A stretch of 64,000 nucleotides of DNA from Bradysia coprophila (taxonomy: Eukaryota > Arthropoda > Insecta > Diptera > Sciaridae), in NCBI RefSeq assembly GCF_014529535.1, contig NW_023503329.1, positions 1,148,130-1,212,129 of the forward strand, in the 5' to 3' direction. The notes under the pieces are model-generated. The model had not been told where the DNA came from. It worked only from the letters and a program-made list of their open reading frames with translations, and did not search any database. The translations under genes and the position numbers were made by a program. This document shows positions 47,906 to 60,386 of this stretch, one piece after another (the first letter of the stretch is position 1; every line of letters starts with the position of its first letter).

Positions 47906-48620
47906 ACAATAAAACCATAATTCATTTGTTTATTGTTCTCCTGATAACTGGGCCCATAACCTGTTGGAAGTGGAGGATTCGCGTAGCAGGATGAACAAAA
48001 TAGTTTTAAAATGAAACCAAAATTGACTTTATTGACGAGGAAATAATTTAGATGTTTAGTACTGAAGAAATAGTAACAGAATGAAAAGTTACTAAGTTAA
48101 AACTGAATTAAAATGAATTAACAAGATTACTTTGGTATTTCCAACAATTGTCACACTCGGTCGGCGACTTCGAGTGACAGTCAACACATATATTGCCTAA
48201 GAAATCATTTATCACTCGATGGTATACTACTTTTGAGTTTACCTTCTCTGTAATCCACACAATCTTTATATGTTGTATGGTGAATTTTGGGTTTTTGAAT
48301 GCATGTGGTAAAATACAAAAATCGAAATACCCCCCAAAACTGGTGGCGACTTACTTGTCAACGAGCATTTCAAGAACAATAATTCCACCAGTACGACCAG
48401 TACTCATAGCCCGATCCGTTTATATGGCTGAGTAAAGTTCAGATCAAAATATAATTCGTAAATATGTCAATCGAATTCTATTTTTGTTCGAAATTCGAAA
48501 GACGCCATTTTTGAAACTGTTAGACGCAAATCTTAATTTTATTCCACTTTAGCTTACGATTTTTTCCGCACTCACTAATTAATTAATTTTCAATTTCAAT
48601 TTCTGACTTAATGCAAAAAC
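47906..48620. other. Upstream region of Ube2s
   Basis: AT-rich, no exon recognised. The Ube2s promoter should lie here. Confidence 0.4.
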
Positions 48621-50209
48621 ATGAATATGGTAAGCCAACATTTCCATTCAAATTTTCGGGTTTTCCTTTTGTTTGATAACAAAATGTCTTCGGATGGGAG
48701 AATTATTGGATTTTTCTATTGTTATTTTTCCCCCCAATTCAACTCATTTTGTTGAAAATTTTTATTTGTTTTGAGATTTTTCATTATTTATGTGATGTGG
48801 AAATGGTTTTCAATTGTCGCAGACGTTCTGATCTCGTACAGTTCTCATTTTGGACGTTTTTATTGAGTTTTTTTGGCAGATTTCGGCCCTAAAACTTCTC
48901 TTCCGCTTTAACATTTCCTATTTTTCCACAAATAGCTTTGTTGTTAGCAACAGAAAAACTTCATTTCAATCAAAATTCAATTTTAATGTTGACACTGTTC
49001 TTGTTCCAGATGTCCAACGTGGAAAATCTATCCCCACAGACAATACGCCAAGTAATCAAAGAAATGCATGAGATTTCTTTGAATAGCCCTGAAGGAATTA
49101 AAGTACAAATAAACGATGCTGATGTTACCGACATTCAAGCATTCATCCAAGGACCAGAAGGTATGTGTGAACACACTGGCGCAACATAACAGATCAACGA
49201 ATTTTCTTTACCATTTCGTTTGAATATATTGGCATTGGCTCACAAGCCACCGTTGTAAGCAACTTCCATTGAAATTGGATTTATTTTTATAGGTACCCCG
49301 TACGCTGGCGGTGTGTTTCGCGTAAAATTGTTACTCGCCAAAGACTTTCCAGCGACACCACCAAAGGCATTTTTTGTGACTCGAATTTTTCACCCGAATG
49401 TAGCTGCAAATGGGGAAATTTGCGTCAATACGCTGAAGAGGGATTGGAAACCCGATCTAGGAATTAAACACATTTTACTGGTGAGCTTTTTTCGGGGTTT
49501 TTGGTTCGATAGAAAATTAGTTTCGATTAGTGGGACACGGTGGGTCAGTGGGAATGGTTGCAGAAATTCTAGCACAGGATTTTATCTGATTTAAGGCTCC
49601 GATTGGTAGGAAGTTTCAGTCTTAATTGACCTTCATTCATAAGTTATCTTTCCTTTGGGGAGGGCTAGTACGCCCACACGTTCAAGTGTATCATTAACTT
49701 CGGACGTCTATGCCTTATGAATATGAACATTCGGTTTAATGGTTCAATTTCACTGATACAATTTAAGATTTTCTCTGATGTGAGGCACAACTTTTGTCCT
49801 CTGGCATTATAATTTGCAGAGAACGTCGATGAGCCGTAATCTTTGCTTACGACCTGACTGCGTCCGACCATCGATACCCCTTCGAAGAATCGAACTGAAA
49901 TTCTAATTTTCATTCATTTCTCTTTTTTCATGCTGTGCCGGACGGAAATAGACTATCAAATGTTTGCTGATCGTACCGAATGCGGAAAGCGCTTTGAACG
50001 AAGAGGCCGGCAAAATGTTATTAGAACGATACGACGACTATTCACAGCGGGCGAAAATGATGACTGAAATTCATGCACTGCCGCCAAAGACCACAGACGT
50101 CGATGATGGTGGACCATTGTCGAAAAAGCATGCGATCGATAAGAAAATTCAAGACAAAAAGAAGGAGAAATTAATCAAAGAGAAAAAGCGGATCTTAAAG
50201 CGATTATGA
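48621..50209 (+). CDS. Ube2s: Ubiquitin-conjugating enzyme E2 S
   Basis: E2 enzyme that, with the anaphase-promoting complex, extends K11-linked ubiquitin chains (family knowledge). The certain exons 49010-49160, 49293-49480 and 49952-50209 join in phase to give 198 aa beginning [15 protein letters not shown]. An upstream ATGAATATG followed by a GTAAGC donor at 48621-48629 would add three residues in frame (exon 1), so the start is either 48621 or 49010. The catalytic cysteine lies in [13 protein letters not shown] (Cys94 counting from 49010). HPN precedes it, as in all active E2s. The C-terminal tail is Lys-rich and ends ILKRL, equivalent to the LRRL tail by which human UBE2S docks on the APC/C. 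Confidence 0.95.
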
Positions 50210-52013
50210 ACGGGGAAAAAATGTTTTAGCGGGTTGCGGTGTGTGTGTGTGTGGTGTATGGATGGATGGATGTGTGTGTGTGTGCGTGCGGTTGTGAACC
50301 AAACAAACAAATTGTGTTTTTGTGTAATTTTATAATTTCATTCCTTTTCGGTTTCGAATTTTCTATTCGTTTTTCTTCGTTTAAATTTCACTTTTGAAAA
50401 TTCAAATTCGTTTTCTATGATTTCCATTTTTCGGTTGCAATATTTGGTCCAGACTTGCTTCCTTCCATGAGTTTTTCTCCCTTTTCGTCCACCAAGATTA
50501 AATGAATTTTACAAATAATTTTTTTCTTCTATTTAATTGTCACATTGAGTGTACAAAATTAGTGCAACAAAAAAAGTCATGAATTTACTTGCAATTTTGA
50601 ATAAAAATAAATCAATTGATCGAAATGCCGTTTATTTTTTCCATTTAAGGCACTTCAGTGTCAGTATTTTTGAGAAATGTTTTCCCGTATTTTCCCATTA
50701 TTTTCCTAAATTTCTAACATTTTCGAAATTTTCCCAAAAATTTTTTGTGAAAATTCAGTCAAATCCACAAAAAGTCCGGGAAAGGTTGGAAAATTTGAAG
50801 AAAAAAAGGAAAATGTTTTCCCAAAAATAGTCACAAATTTGTACGAATCCCACGTGCATGTCAGTCTTTTATAACGCAATGGTTGAAAGCCTAAAGCTAC
50901 TCTATACTCGATACGAAAAACATTTGATCTCCACTAACAGGGAGAGGTAATACCTCTGAGGTATACATAATTACATCCTAGCCGTCACATATTGACGAAA
51001 ATCCCAGCTGATGCCAGATAAAGAACGAAATTAAATGGTAGACTACATTGGATGCTGATGCGAAAGTAATTCATTACATGAGACGACGACTTTGTGAACA
51101 AGTACGTTTTTTGGGCAACAATCTTCGCTAACTGTCTTTTCGACAAGAAGTGTAGAGTTTGTGGATCCAAGTCGAAGGTATACAAGTACAATTGCTGAAA
51201 AACTGTGACTGTTACCGAAGAAAATTGATCACAAACTCACGAGTGAGTTTGCGAGTATCACAAAGTTGTTTTCGCATTTATGAATTTCTCAGCAGTATTC
51301 TGGTTTAACGTCTGTCCCATGCGAAGTTGATTATTACGTAAAATTAACCGAAAATCATTTTCGCGGGGGCAAACTGTCATGCAACGGTGAACTTTCGCAA
51401 GGTACCATCAATTACAAATATTATAAAGGCTAGCTTACAATGGAATCCAATGATTGGATACAAACTAAGGTGGTGCCGCCCAAAGGAGATACAACCAAAG
51501 TTTAATTGAATGGTTGTCGTGCGTGAAAAATTCCGAAATTTATGCCCAAGGCATGAAAAGTTCACTGTTCACAACTTTCGCTTGCCTAAAATATACCGTC
51601 CACCACAGGCACATAAACAACTATTTCGTCTTAGATAGTGAAACAATAAGTCATTGATTTCCAACCTTGGCAAAAAATATCGAGAGAAAGAAATGCCAAT
51701 GCTCGCGGAACAAACAAGTTCCACTTACACTCGACAGTGACTAAGACGCTTCAGTTCTGATTGAAGATGTTAAGCAGTATGAATTATATGCATGCATGCA
51801 TACAATGCAGACTGTTAAATATGATTGGTGGAATTGACAATAAGTTGGGTGGACTGAGTACTTACAAGTTTGAAATGTCTTGAAGGTTCCAAACACCTTG
51901 AATTTTGGGGATGACGCTTATCCCAGCTGTTCTAAAGTGCCATATGATGTTCCTTAATAAGTCAAGACAACATTTTCGACAAAACTTTTTTTTTATTAAA
52001 TTCTCCGCAGAGC
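50210..52013. other. Intergenic region between Ube2s and the FAD oxidase
   Basis: A (GT)n tract at about 50238-50290 lies in the Ube2s 3' region. Around 50660-50828 short complementary TTTTCCC/GGGAAAA tracts make a weak foldback. No exon is recognised. A minus-strand AATAAA at 51997-51992 serves the FAD oxidase. Confidence 0.55.
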
Positions 52014-53573
52014 TTAGTACACTGGAATGGACTGAGGATGTCGAAAGAAATTCTCTGGATCTACTCTTCGTTTAACTTGAATCAATCGTCTCAGACCCTT
52101 TCTGCCATAGTATCGCTCCAAGTAATCGGGAATATCTTCATCGCTGTAATTTTGATACGATTCTCGATGATTAAATAGTCTCCGGCTCATCTCGTAAAAT
52201 CGTTGTAGTGCCACGATAGCGTCAATCGATTCCAAACCGTTCGGATTAAAAGAATACATTTGAAGACAGTACAAGATCTTGCGTCGACGATGCATATAAG
52301 CCGTTGCCGAACGACGAATTTTGTTTATCGCACCACCGTAATGTTCGATGTACAGGTCCGACGTTTTCAGGTACTCCTTCAACTGTGTGTTAACCTCTGC
52401 GATTTCGGATCTGTTCAAAATTTTTTCGACAAAAAATGATTTCACCTTTTTCCAACCGGCATAACGATGTCTGGTCAACTTTGCCAACTGCGAAATGTGA
52501 GTTAAAGGATCGATGGAATAATACTGGGTGGCCCGTAGCAGAAACTCTGGGTACGATAACATTTTGAGTGTGGTGTTAGTAGCAGCAGGAAAAGAAAATG
52601 AGGTAAGAAGACTCTCAAGATCGGAAATTGAAGCCATCGCAGCTTCTGGAGCATTCCAATTAACGATGTTGATGTCCAGTAAGATTTTATATTGAAATAC
52701 GTCCACAATTAAAATAACATTATCGGATAGGTCGGACGTGATAAGCGACTGCCAGGCGTAAAAAAATTGTGGAAAATCATCGATATCATATTCGTAGAAG
52801 CCAAAGGCAGTAGACTCCGGTTCAGGATACATTTTAAATTTGAAATTGGTAACGATTCCAAAAGAACCTCCAAGACCACCTCCTCGCAGAGCCCAAAATA
52901 AATCTTCGTTTGTAGAGTCATTGATTGTAATCAGTTGCCCTGTTGCATCAACCATTTGCAGTTCCTGCACATTATCCGATGCCAGTCCAATTAACCTCGA
53001 AAAGTATCCGTATCCGCCACCTAACGCAAAACCTGATATTCCCACTGTTGGACACATTCCGGTCGTAATCATAAAGTTGCCTTCTTTCCATAAAGTGTAT
53101 GCGATGTGACCTTGTAAGGCTCCTGGTCCGACATAACAACTCATCTCTGTGCGATCAATTGTGATTCGATTTAATCTGGCTAAATCGATCACCAATGAAC
53201 GTGAAGTTCCATACCCATATTTCATGTACGAGTGACCACCACTCCGTGCCACCAAATGGACATCTAATGACTTACAACAGATTACAGCCGCTTGAATATC
53301 AGATTCGTTTTCAGCAACCAAATATGCCATTGGTTGCAGGTATCCGTTCATTGTGTTCCATTGCCAATTCAAATCGACGTAATCATCTTGATTGCTTCGC
53401 GCGACTATACTGTCGTCTTCGAGGCCAGCCGAAGTAAGACACGCTTGCAGTGCTTTAAATCTGTGATCTTCTGGTAACAAGGTGGTTGTGCAGCGATGCA
53501 ACGATGAATATAAAATAGATCTGATTGCGACAAATGAAATGATTGTGAAAGCTATTGCTAATACACCGTACAT
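52014..53573 (-). CDS. Berberine-bridge-type FAD-linked oxidase, intronless
   Basis: Single uninterrupted 519-aa frame starting MYGVLAIAFTIISFVAIRS, a signal peptide or anchor. A PCMH-type FAD-binding domain covers about 75-255. It has RSGGHSY with the histidine (114) used for covalent FAD attachment, and GMCPTVGISG with the cysteine (174) used for the second linkage, so bicovalent flavinylation is predicted. The C-terminal BBE domain is recognisable by YYGRKGL and VDPENFFRHPQSIP. Relatives in plants, fungi and bacteria oxidise alcohols, sugars or alkaloids; the substrate here cannot be predicted. The protein is full length with no breaks. Absence of introns, unlike all multi-domain neighbours, plus the family's rarity in insects suggest horizontal acquisition or retroposition. 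A poly(A) signal lies 17 bases past the stop. Confidence 0.94.
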   Translation of the reverse strand: MYGVLAIAFTIISFVAIRSILYSSLHRCTTTLLPEDHRFKALQACLTSAGLEDDSIVARSNQDDYVDLNWQWNTMNGYLQPMAYLVAENESDIQAAVICCKSLDVHLVARSGGHSYMKYGYGTSRSLVIDLARLNRITIDRTEMSCYVGPGALQGHIAYTLWKEGNFMITTGMCPTVGISGFALGGGYGYFSRLIGLASDNVQELQMVDATGQLITINDSTNEDLFWALRGGGLGGSFGIVTNFKFKMYPEPESTAFGFYEYDIDDFPQFFYAWQSLITSDLSDNVILIVDVFQYKILLDINIVNWNAPEAAMASISDLESLLTSFSFPAATNTTLKMLSYPEFLLRATQYYSIDPLTHISQLAKLTRHRYAGWKKVKSFFVEKILNRSEIAEVNTQLKEYLKTSDLYIEHYGGAINKIRRSATAYMHRRRKILYCLQMYSFNPNGLESIDAIVALQRFYEMSRRLFNHRESYQNYSDEDIPDYLERYYGRKGLRRLIQVKRRVDPENFFRHPQSIPVY

Positions 53574-54392
53574 CTAAACCAGCTACGCACACAACGTCTT
53601 GATCTACTATGCCTATATCACAATTATATTTTTTTTATATATTTCCTGTATTTAATTGTGCCGACTTTTGTTTGCCTTTCGCAACCGTTTTCACTAAACA
53701 GAATTTTTATTCAGACTTATTTTTCAGGTGTACCTTTTTGTGTGATCAGGTCGGTAATTTCAATGGTTCTTGTGAACAATCCGGTAATTGAAAGCCTCCA
53801 CTGTCTTTCATGCTTTCAATTTTTCCACTTTCTAAAGCACCACTTGAAAATCATTCGAAAAATCATTGACACTTTCCTACAGATTGTATGACTTGGTTAG
53901 AGGGCGTCTTGCCGAGTGTGTAGAATTTTCTTTTGAAGCCTAGATTTGCTTAACTGTTTTAACTCCTAAACTGGCTGATTCTCAGAAATTGGATTTTTCA
54001 AACAATTTTGAAAGCACCTAGCATAGTAGTAGAGTCTTGTATATGTCAATAATAGCAATAAATGACGACAGTGTAGTATAATGTATATTTTTCTTGTTTA
54101 AACTTAGTTTACACATGAGCAATATTGCCCTACTATGATAGGAGCTTTGTGCTCTCATGGCCCACTTCTAACTACGGTCCTGGGCAAACACGTAATCAGA
54201 CAGTTTATTATGAATCGCAATTCAATTTTTTTATGGAATAATTCAAATCAACTGTTGCAACAGAAATAAATTGTAATACAAAAATAAAATCGGCGGAACA
54301 CACAACCTACCTATTTTTATGCGTGACCGATTTTATATGACTAGGTCGAAAAGTTGAACTTTATGCAAGTTATTGATCCGAGACTGTGAGCT
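53574..54392. other. Upstream flank of the FAD oxidase
   Basis: AT-rich DNA with only low-complexity open frames. No exon is recognised. Confidence 0.45.
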
Positions 54393-54776
54393 ATGTACAC
54401 GAATTGTCGCGTAGAAAATAGAGCTAAAGGTACACTTTTGGAGAGGTATACCGTTCAACCGTCATATTGTGAGATGCCCGATGACACTTCCTTACGAAAC
54501 ACTTCACTTCATTTACTAGAGTGCGAGAATACCAACGACCAGTTAACTATAACTAGCCTTGAGGTCATTGAATATTTTCATACAAATTTTGGCACATCCC
54601 TCAAGGCAGGCTCGACTGGTCAGAATTGTAAGCCCTTCTCCCTCACCATAACAGTCTATGGATACTGGAGAGCTGAACTGCACACTTTAGTAGCTTCATA
54701 CAACTTTGATCGACAGATGTGGATGAATTTTATGAAAAGTGTACGTTTTTCGACGCGTCAAGCATACAAATATTGA
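54393..54776 (+). other. Unrecognised 127-aa ORF
   Basis: ATG-initiated frame with mixed, protein-like composition. It includes six cysteines, clustered in the first two thirds, and a C-terminal WRAELHTLVASYNFDRQMW stretch. There is no signal peptide and no family I recognise. It is isolated, with repeats downstream. It could be a small lineage-specific gene, an exon, or chance. Confidence 0.28.
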
Positions 54777-55136
54777 CCTCGCCTACCTATTATTGTTGCA
54801 TAAATAACTATTTATAAATAACGAATAAATAACGAAGTGTTTCAGGCAATGCCTCTCTACCACTCTCTACTTTTCTCGCTTTTCTCGGGTGAGCTCGCAG
54901 GGTTTTTCACAAAAAATTTCAGTTTAGGTTGGAATCACGGGCCATAACATGTTTTCCTTGCTGGAAATGAAGTGAGATTGGTGCCTGTATTTTTATCGAT
55001 CAACTTCTGTTTTTTTTTCGAACAGCCCTTTGATCATATATGACCTTGATCTAAGATTTTCTTCATTAAATTGTTATTTGACTGGGATCGAAGTTTGTAT
55101 GAATATCAGATATATAAAAAAAACATAGCTAACGCC

Positions 55137-56357
55137 GACCCGTACGAAACACCTATTCGTATCAAAAGCCTTTAATGTGAAACTCTTCATTTCTCTTACT
55201 TCATTTTCTTCTCTGCTGAAAAACTATTCTCCCTTTAAAATCACTTACATTATCCACTCTTTGCCTTGTTATCATATACAACTAAATTGCCGGAGGCAAT
55301 ATAGACAGCCCCGTACGAAGACAAATTTCATAAATTCCTATTTAAACAGCTATATACCGCTATATTTACCTATATTTCACTATAAATAAACATTTCACAG
55401 ATAAATATATGCTATTATATAGCTCTATATGCCTGTATATAGCTCAATATAGCTGTATATAGGTATATATAGATGTCCGTATATGGAATCCCTGAAACCC
55501 CACACACTTAACACATTATTTCCATGTTAACAGAAACTCTCTAAGTATCATTTTTCCCAAGATATTTCTATTTTACTAAAATCCAATATGGCCACCGGCA
55601 GCCATTTTGTTAGGAGACCGGAAATAGTACCGACGCTTTACATTCATTAATACCTTTTAAACAAAAAAAATTCATGAAATTCGGTCAAAATTTACTCGAG
55701 ATATTGTCAAAATACACCACGTTCACTGTACTTCCGAGTAGCCAGATAAGAGCTCACTCCAAGAGACCTAACTCACGCTCCGGAGAACATAATTTCATAA
55801 AAAAATTTTCCCTGATTGGTACGGTCAATACCTATCTAATAAAGCTAAAACAGACGAAATATGTTCAAATGTGGCCGACCTACAAGCAAAAACTGCTTGC
55901 CGCCCTGTGCCTGTTCCACACCAAGGGGTCTAACTCACGAGTCGGTCATCCGATTGCCATAAATTTTTTTTTTGTCGTTCGGTATTGTAAATACCTTTTA
56001 TTTGACGTATCACTTACAAGTTTAACGTTTAAATGTCCGGAGATATCTTCGAAAAACCGTAAAGCACTTATTGGGCCACAGCTCGGGAGGGGTCGATCCA
56101 AAATCACTCATCTTCGAACTTAGCCTGTCTTTTGACATTACCAAACGGGAAAAAAAAGAATTTTCAAAATCGGATGCGTTTTACTCAAGTTATCGTGCAG
56201 ACAGACAGACGGACAGACGGACAGACGGACATTTTTTTTTCGCGGATTTGGCATCTCTAGACAACCACAATAGGTTTCCCCTTACTCAGGGAGTCCAATT
56301 CGACGTGTTACAAACGTATGCATAAACCTATAAGACCCCAGTACTTCGTACGGGTCT
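55137..56357. mobile_element. Element with GACCCGTACGAA inverted ends
   Basis: The left end GACCCGTACGAAAC and right end AGTACTTCGTACGGGTC are inverted. A second internal GCCCCGTACGAAG at 55308-55320 suggests nesting or a truncated copy. Near the right end a GACA/GACG microsatellite (about 56200-56230) is followed by TTTTTTTTCGCGGATTTGG. The internal open frame (55674-56123) is not recognised. A short relative lies at 59573-59658. Confidence 0.6.
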
Positions 56358-57312
56358 AAAAATCTACTCGGGAACCACTCAGTTTAATAAATTGACATTT
56401 TGAAAAATCCAAAAAAATAGTTCTCGTTCGCTTACATCGCGTGAGCTTTCTCATGCTGGATATGAAACGCTGTTAAGCAAGCATATAACAAGTATTATTA
56501 TCGTGTCTATTACTTCCACCGATCAAAGTATTTTTAATCGTTTGATTTCAAATCTTGTACTTCAATTTTTCTAACATGCATTTTACTACTATATAAAGAA
56601 CCATATTACCTAGAGCTTGTCATTATTTTTGTAGTCGTTATCGATAACAGATGAATGTGACATATTACATGTTTGCAAAGTCCTGAATGAAATATTGAGT
56701 TGTTTATATGTCAGGTAGCAGTGAATTAGTTGTAACATGTGCAACAGTTGTTAACTTTACCTACATCACTAATTTCGGACAAACGAATCACTGGAATCTC
56801 TGACGACCCACGCACCTGGAGTCCGGAGCTCCGAGTACATATGATGATGATAAAATTGAAAGATTCGTTTCGTGGTTTGAATTTGAATTTATTGTTGGTG
56901 ATAGATTTTTGTGTTTTTGAGTAAAAAATGTTTACAAAAAATAATAATAAAGAAACAGTAACGCCATGTCGTTGATGCGGGTAAAAGAACTGAGTTTTAC
57001 AAATTTAAAATTAAAAAAAATGGATTTTTCTGATTTTTATTTAAAAAATTAAAATTTCTTAGAGGCACCACACTCATTAAGTACATGAAGATGTGTTTAA
57101 ACACGTCGACCAATGTGATTTTTTAGCCGGATGTACTTATTTTGCAATTTTTTTTTTTAAACTTTTAAAAGCAGTTGACAATCGGTAGTTTTGACTGATT
57201 TTAGCATGACTCAATGGCGGATAGCCTCTCAAAAATTTCTTTCTTTCTTCTTTTTTTACTTTTTTTTTTTTCAAATTCAAACGAAAAGTACGTACAATTC
57301 GAACAGAAATTG
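56358..57312. other. Spacer downstream of 4EHP
   Basis: At about 56475-56655 it contains a copy of the dispersed segment also seen at 40690-40815. The rest is AT-rich with no recognised exon. Confidence 0.5.
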
Positions 57313-58902
57313 TTAACTGTTTGTATTCGCCGAGGTAGTGGGCGCCGGAGCCGTTTTCAAATACTTAAGGCAATCACAATGTGGCTTATAATCGACGGCG
57401 ACATTAGGAGGTAGGTTAAGCACTCTTCGCAGAGTGTCTCGAATTCTATTTATGCTAGACTGGTCCGTCGACGTTCGATTCCACACGCACAGTAAGTCCT
57501 CCTGCGAAAACAAGTTTGGAAAACGAAATTCGGTTTTTGTATTAACAGTTTCGAATCGAAAATGGTTTGGTTAAACATGATGATGAGACTGGTATAAGAG
57601 AACCGAATTCAATTTTTTTTTTACGTTTTTCTAATCACAATCACGAATGAATTTTTGCTGTCCGAATGGTGACTGCTTACGCGTAATTGGAAATTGAAAT
57701 TTATTTTGATGAACAATTTGAAGCAAATCATATTGCCGCTCCTGTGATAGTGCGGATGAGATGGATATTAGGTAGAGCTCATTTCAGTGGTGGTACACTA
57801 AATGGATCACAGTGTTCCAAAATGACAATCGGACTGACTAAAACTGTGATTTGTGATGTGCAATGTTCGGCTAACAAAAAGTTTTACAAAAATTTCGTGA
57901 CGAAACTCAGATAAAGCTCTCTGTGGCTTGTATTTGGGTAGCCTAAAAATACGTTGAACTTCTCTTTTCTCTCTGTACCTACCGGAAATCTTGTTGAAAG
58001 TACAATGCCACATATTTCCGGTCCGACCAGAAACTGTTCGCCTAGCATTGCCATGCAAGCATTCTCCCAAGCCCTATCAATTTTGGTCTTCCGAAGGCGA
58101 ATGACCCATTTGCCACCTTTGACATTGCTCGGATCTTCCCACATCGGCTTTATCCCGCTCTTAAACAGATGCAGTTCTCGGTACGGTTTCAAGGTGGATG
58201 GTCGAACTAAGTGACAGTACAGCGACCAGAACTGTTCTACGGACGCACAACGGCCAATGCAATGTAGAGATTTGCTGTAGTCCTTTTGACATAGAGAAGA
58301 AAAGAATTAATTCGGTCGAATCGGTTCGCAGCCGAGATCATCAATTTGCGCTGCATACAATCAAGATAATGGAAATCGAACGGGCTACTTACGTTCGGAG
58401 ATTTAAATTTTGTCATTGATCCTTTGTGATACCATAGACAGTAATTGTACTGAAGCTGGAAAGACGTTGGCATCAAAAATGGTTTACAGGATACGCAACA
58501 AAGGGTTAAAATCAAAAACCAATTATCGAGGGAAGCATTACCTTATGTTCGCCGGGTGAAATTTCCAGCGCTGGTAACTTATCCGGATCGATTTCCTCGG
58601 TCTCACTATCATCACTGTCACTCACATTCGCAAAGCTTTTACTTCTGTATGGGATGGAACAAAAAGTGATGTGGTCAGATTTGGATATCCAGAAACAGAA
58701 TCCGTGGACCGGAGTAAAGAACAGACATCCAAACAAAAACAAACAAAACAAAGCACACGTTCAGGATCTGTCATACACATCATTTTTTGGTGTGTTCAAC
58801 CATAACCAATCATTCGGAAGGGTATACTCATTAGATGTGTAAGAATTTTTTTTTTCTCTCTTTTAACCCACAAACTTACGTTTCAAATTTCGCTGACGAC
58901 AT
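57313..58902 (-). CDS. 4EHP: eIF4E homologous protein 4EHP (eIF4E2)
   Basis: Cap-binding protein that does not bind eIF4G well and therefore represses translation of target mRNAs (family knowledge). Five exons in phase: 58902-58880, 58644-58542, 58455-58393, 58282-57983, 57501-57313, giving 225 aa, normal for the family. The start reads MSSAKFETSKSF, then a Ser/Asp/Glu-rich segment. Cap-pocket elements are the aromatic in NYCLWYHKG, the SVEQFWSLY helix that contacts partner proteins, the WEDPSNVKGGKW loop with the cap-recognising Trp and Glu, and WENACMAMLGEQF. The last exon has VWNRTSTD and RIRDTLRRVLNLPP, hallmark 4EHP sequences. Presence of Tyr rather than Trp at the first cap-stacking position fits 4EHP rather than eIF4E1. 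Confidence 0.95.
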
Positions 58903-59128
58903 GTTTTTGGCAGATATGTTAATGAAGCAACTTTATAGACCAACTATTGAGTTTTACTTATTATCACAGATACTATTCTTATTTACAAAACCGTTTTTTA
59001 TGAATGAACTCAATGATAATATTTTCTCCAAAATTAAAATAGCATACAATACCAATACAATGTCGAAAAGTTGACTGTAATCGTAGTTACTGAAAATTAC
59101 ACCGTTTTTATTATGGCGCTTTGTTCCG

Positions 59129-59269
59129 TCATATGTCAAAAAATAAAAATTGAAATTTGACATTTGCTTCGACAATCTCGAATAAATCCTCAAATTGACT
59201 GCTCTCATCTCTACGGTTTTCGGTAGCTCGTTTTTTAATTGCTGGGTACGGTTTCTTGTCCACAGACAT
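59129..59269 (-). other. Small 46-aa ORF upstream of 4EHP
   Basis: ATG-initiated frame beginning MSVDKKPYPAIKKRATENRR, with a charged N-terminal half and an acidic-hydrophobic stretch SSQFEDLFEIVEANV. It lies about 230 bases upstream of the 4EHP start on the same strand. It could be an upstream ORF, the first exon of another gene, or chance. Not recognised. Confidence 0.25.
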
Positions 59270-60386
59270 TTTCGGTTCTAATGGTTGTAAATGAAAATAA
59301 AATCCACAATGGAAAAATAGAAGAGCCCTGACCGTCAGAACAGTCGGAGCGTTTGCTGCGACTGAGCCCCGTACGACCTGTAAACCTATTACGTACGTGA
59401 CCCTAGTGCGTCCGTAACCATAATTCGTCCGTGATCCTAATTTTTCCGAAGCCCTAATACGTCCGTAACCTTAATACAGCTATAACCCGTATATGCCCGT
59501 TACCATAATGCTTCCCACCTAGCCCAAGTGCGGCAATTCATCTTAAAAATTGCACATAGAGCAATTACGAAAGCCCGTACGAAGTACCTCTCAAATAAAA
59601 CAATAATTTACGAAGTAATTTTAGGAACCCAATAAGCCCCCAGTACTTCGTACGGGGCCAAAAACAAACTCCTATAAAAGCAACTTATCACAGTAAACCA
59701 TTTCATTCCCTGAAGTAGCTATCGACTCCGTTTTGTTCAACTTTATTATATCCAAATACCTAAAAAAAATATTTTACTTAGAACTTCTAAGTTAGAAGTT
59801 CCTCTCCAGAGGTGGACAACATCCAACATCATAAATATAAACTTCCACAGACAGAACTTCACAAGCTCTTTTGTTCCCAAATTTTGATAGTGTGAACGAT
59901 CAAAGCCTCTACAATATTTCAGCCTCAGAGTTACGAAGTACAAGTCACACAGAGAACTCTATGAAAAATACTATCGTTGATCTTTTACTTTCCTTGCGCC
60001 TCTACGTCTCTGCTCTCCTAATATTTTCTTGTTAAAGCTCTGAAAATTACTAAATGTATCGAAGAGCTTTCGAAGATTCTATGTACTAAAGTATCCAATT
60101 TCCAATATTCATAACATCAATCCCACAAGAAAACGGTAAAATTATGAGAGAAATTGATTTGTCGAGTATTTAAAGCGACCCTGAGTTCATATTTTACATC
60201 GTAGAACTCTAGCTTACTCCGTTACTGTATTTCTCGTAGGAACCATTGCACCAAAGCAGACACTAATAAATCAAAGAAGTTAATCTACAACTGCCAAAAT
60301 TCATAACGTGTATGATGAACTTAGCCCTCAAAAGTGCACCGGAGGTATACATTCTACTTTTGCAATTAAACTTAAAATCGAAATAA
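59270..60386. other. Spacer with a short CCCGTACGAAGTAC element
   Basis: At 59573-59658 an 86-bp element is bounded by GCCCGTACGAAGTAC and its inverse GTACTTCGTACGGGGC. Another single end, GCCCCGTACGAC, lies at 59366-59377. No coding exon is recognised, including the missing 5' exon of the Tctex gene. Confidence 0.6.

Noticed and set aside
50549-50830. 93-aa plus-strand ORF after Ube2s
   Set aside because: Low-complexity Lys/Phe sequence from AT-rich foldback DNA, no domain.
55674-56123. 149-aa plus-strand ORF
   Set aside because: Lies inside a repeat with inverted GACCCGTACGAA ends, has no recognisable domain and is rich in simple sequence; not called as a gene.
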